Source: Cysteiniphilum litorale
Lineage (GTDB): Bacteria > Pseudomonadota > Gammaproteobacteria > Francisellales > Francisellaceae
Direction of reading: 5' to 3'
Length of the DNA stretch: 64,000 bases
NCBI RefSeq assembly: GCF_003428165.1
Contig: NZ_QLIQ01000003.1
Location: forward strand, 1-64,000
The position numbers and the translations under genes were made by a program. Within the stretch, counting starts at the first letter, position 1, and every line of letters begins with the position of its first letter. Shown piece after piece: positions 62,337 to 64,000 of this stretch. The notes under the pieces were generated by a model. That model was not told where the DNA came from. It saw only the letters and a program-made list of their open reading frames with translations, and made no database searches.

Positions 62337-64000
62337 TCACGCTTTTTTGAGTTTATCTGCAGGCACACCCATCACTCTTAAAATATGCTCGGTAATTTGC
62401 GCAAAAATTGGCGCTGCTGCCGAGCCTCCACCATACGCTTCCCCTTTCGGGTCATCAATCACCACCACAGTAACAATGCGTGGATTCGATGATGGTGCAA
62501 TACCGACAAATGTTGCCATATAACTATCGGATGCATAGCCTCCTGCTATTGCTTTACGCACCGTGCCCGTTTTGCCAGCCACATGATAGCGTGGCACGCG
62601 CGCTTTAGAAGCCGTCCCACCCAGCCCTTCAACCACAGAAGTTAACATATCAACCACTTTTTCGGCAATCTCACTATTAATAATCTGAAAAGCTTCAACA
62701 TCTTCTTTTTTATTACGTTTTAACAAAGTTGGTGGAATTAACTTACCACCATTAGCAATGGCGCTATAAGCTGTCGCAATCTGTAAAGCTGTCGCATTCA
62801 TACCATAGCCAAATGATAAGGTTGCCAATGGAAATTCACCCCACTTGCGCGGACTAGGCACATAGCCTGAGCGCTCACCAGGAAAGCCAATTTTAGTGAC
62901 TTGTCCAAAACCAAATTTGCGCAAGGTATCACCCAAGGCATTAGCATCAATTGACAAGATAATACGCGAAATACCTACGTTTGATGATTTCATTAAGATG
63001 TGACGCAAATCCATCTCGCCATAATTACGAAAATCCCTGACCGTGCGCCCATTAAGCTTGTAAAATCCAGGCGAGGTATCCACGATCGTATCAACATCGT
63101 ATTGCCCTGATTCCATCCCAGCAATAGCGGCAAATGGTTTAATCACAGATCCAGGCTCATAGACATCTGTTAATACGCGATTGCGACGTTTCTCAGGTGT
63201 CGCATCTTGCATATTATTAGGATTATATGAAGGGTAGTTAACCATTGCTAAAACTTCACCAGTTTTAACATCCATCACTATTGCAGATCCGGCTTCCGCA
63301 TGATTATTGATAACACCCTCTTTTATATACTTATAAGCGATATACTGCAGCTTGCGATCAATACTTAAACTAATATCAGCCCCATGTTTGACTTCAGTAT
63401 CATCATCGTTTTTACGTGCAACACCACCTTTCAAATCTTTATGAATTGAACGGGTGCCGTCTTTACCCGTGAGATATTTATTGTATTCCAGCTCAATGCC
63501 TTCTTGCCCTTGATCATCGATATTAGTAAATCCAACGACATGCGCCATCACCTCAGTATCAGGATAAAAACGCTTGAATTCGCGCTCGATTTTAACCCCT
63601 TTCACATCCAATGTTTTGATTTTCTGCGCGATAAATGGTGAGACCTGACGTTTAAGATAAACAAAACCATGGCGCCCTTCACGCGCTTTAATGCGCGCAA
63701 TGATTGCATCTTGTTGCGCTTTATCCAATTCCAACAGATTAAGAATTTTACGCAACCCCGGATCATCACTTGTAATATAAAACGGATTGACCCAAATCGA
63801 ATCTACAGGTGTACTAATCGCCAGCGGTTTACCATTGCGATCGCTGATCATGCCGCGATAAGCAGTTGTTGTTAAGGTACGCTCCGAGCGATTATCGCCT
63901 TCTTTTTTAAGCTTGGCATATTCTACCGTTTGCATATGGGTGAGCTTATAAACAAGCAACCCCAACACACACACGATCACCAACAAAATAAAATAGTAGC
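62337..64000 (-). CDS. ftsI: Peptidoglycan D,D-transpeptidase FtsI (PBP3), N-terminus cut off
   Basis: Septal class B penicillin-binding protein. The frame is still open at the window edge, within the N-terminal membrane anchor (YYFILLVIVCVLGLLVYKL), so only a short cytoplasmic start is missing. The dimerisation domain has TTTAYRGMISDRNGKPLA. The transpeptidase motifs are EPGSVIKPFAA (SxxK), MKSSNVGISR (SxN) and VAGKTGTVRK (KTG). Sequence and length agree better with canonical FtsI than the paralogue at 9472-11283. Confidence 0.93.
   Translation of the reverse strand, partial: YYFILLVIVCVLGLLVYKLTHMQTVEYAKLKKEGDNRSERTLTTTAYRGMISDRNGKPLAISTPVDSIWVNPFYITSDDPGLRKILNLLELDKAQQDAIIARIKAREGRHGFVYLKRQVSPFIAQKIKTLDVKGVKIEREFKRFYPDTEVMAHVVGFTNIDDQGQEGIELEYNKYLTGKDGTRSIHKDLKGGVARKNDDDTEVKHGADISLSIDRKLQYIAYKYIKEGVINNHAEAGSAIVMDVKTGEVLAMVNYPSYNPNNMQDATPEKRRNRVLTDVYEPGSVIKPFAAIAGMESGQYDVDTIVDTSPGFYKLNGRTVRDFRNYGEMDLRHILMKSSNVGISRIILSIDANALGDTLRKFGFGQVTKIGFPGERSGYVPSPRKWGEFPLATLSFGYGMNATALQIATAYSAIANGGKLIPPTLLKRNKKEDVEAFQIINSEIAEKVVDMLTSVVEGLGGTASKARVPRYHVAGKTGTVRKAIAGGYASDSYMATFVGIAPSSNPRIVTVVVIDDPKGEAYGGGSAAAPIFAQITEHILRVMGVPADKLKKA

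Overview
The window is a stretch of AT-rich gammaproteobacterial chromosome. Gene content and order are typical of that class: rpsB-tsf-pyrH-frr-uppS-cdsA, thrA/thrB/thrC, pheS-pheT, lptF-lptG, plsY, mutM, holA, bamD, rluD and rdgC. Placing it near low-GC lineages such as the Francisella/Fastidiosibacter group is inference from composition and gene style only. Genes are densely packed, with many 4-8 nt overlaps and several convergent overlaps. There is one tRNA (Lys), no rRNA and no CRISPR array.

Layout. 1-8 kb: the end of an insertion sequence against a truncated MFS transporter, then ppa, a TSUP permease, rnhB-trmJ, suhB, rsmB-yhhQ and a sensor-domain lipoprotein. 8-11 kb: tyrS and a class B penicillin-binding protein. 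11-22.5 kb: an accessory island holding a type I secretion pair (HlyB/HlyD-like), two membrane proteins of unknown function, a broken RTX gene and an 1813-residue RTX protein whose N-terminus carries a His/Cys pair resembling a papain-like hydrolase. 22.6-30 kb: plsY-mutM-holA, a FimT-like pseudopilin, tRNA-Lys, pheS-pheT and a glyoxalase. 30-35 kb: higBA and mazEF-type toxin-antitoxin pairs around typA and sufS. 35-39.6 kb: dnaB, rdgC, bamD, rluD. 39.6-45.6 kb: the threonine operon, in which an acetyltransferase and a DUF559 endonuclease-like gene framed by palindromic repeats lie between thrA and thrB. 45.8-53 kb: hemB, yhbY, galE, lptFG, rsmD, a stand-alone rsxB, nth and a DUF1841 gene. 53-57.7 kb: the translation and envelope-lipid operon. 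58-61 kb: a zinc uptake operon znuA-znuC-znuB-zur with a Zur-like palindrome over its promoter. 61-64 kb: alanine dehydrogenase and a second class B PBP (FtsI) running off the right edge.

Intergenic DNA is rich in palindromic repeats. The main family is about 52 bp, with CCCCTCACCC at one end, GGGGAGAGGT at the other and an interior hairpin that changes sequence but keeps pairing. Three copies surround the DUF559 gene inside the thr operon; one copy supplies that gene's ribosome binding site and another encodes the first residues of the acetyltransferase. This repeat/endonuclease association is the best candidate here for an under-described mobile system. The second candidate is the RTX protein with its type I exporter and unknown membrane partners.

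All function calls come from reading motifs and family resemblance by eye; no database search was run. Start codons were moved from the longest frame where a ribosome binding site or family alignment supported it.
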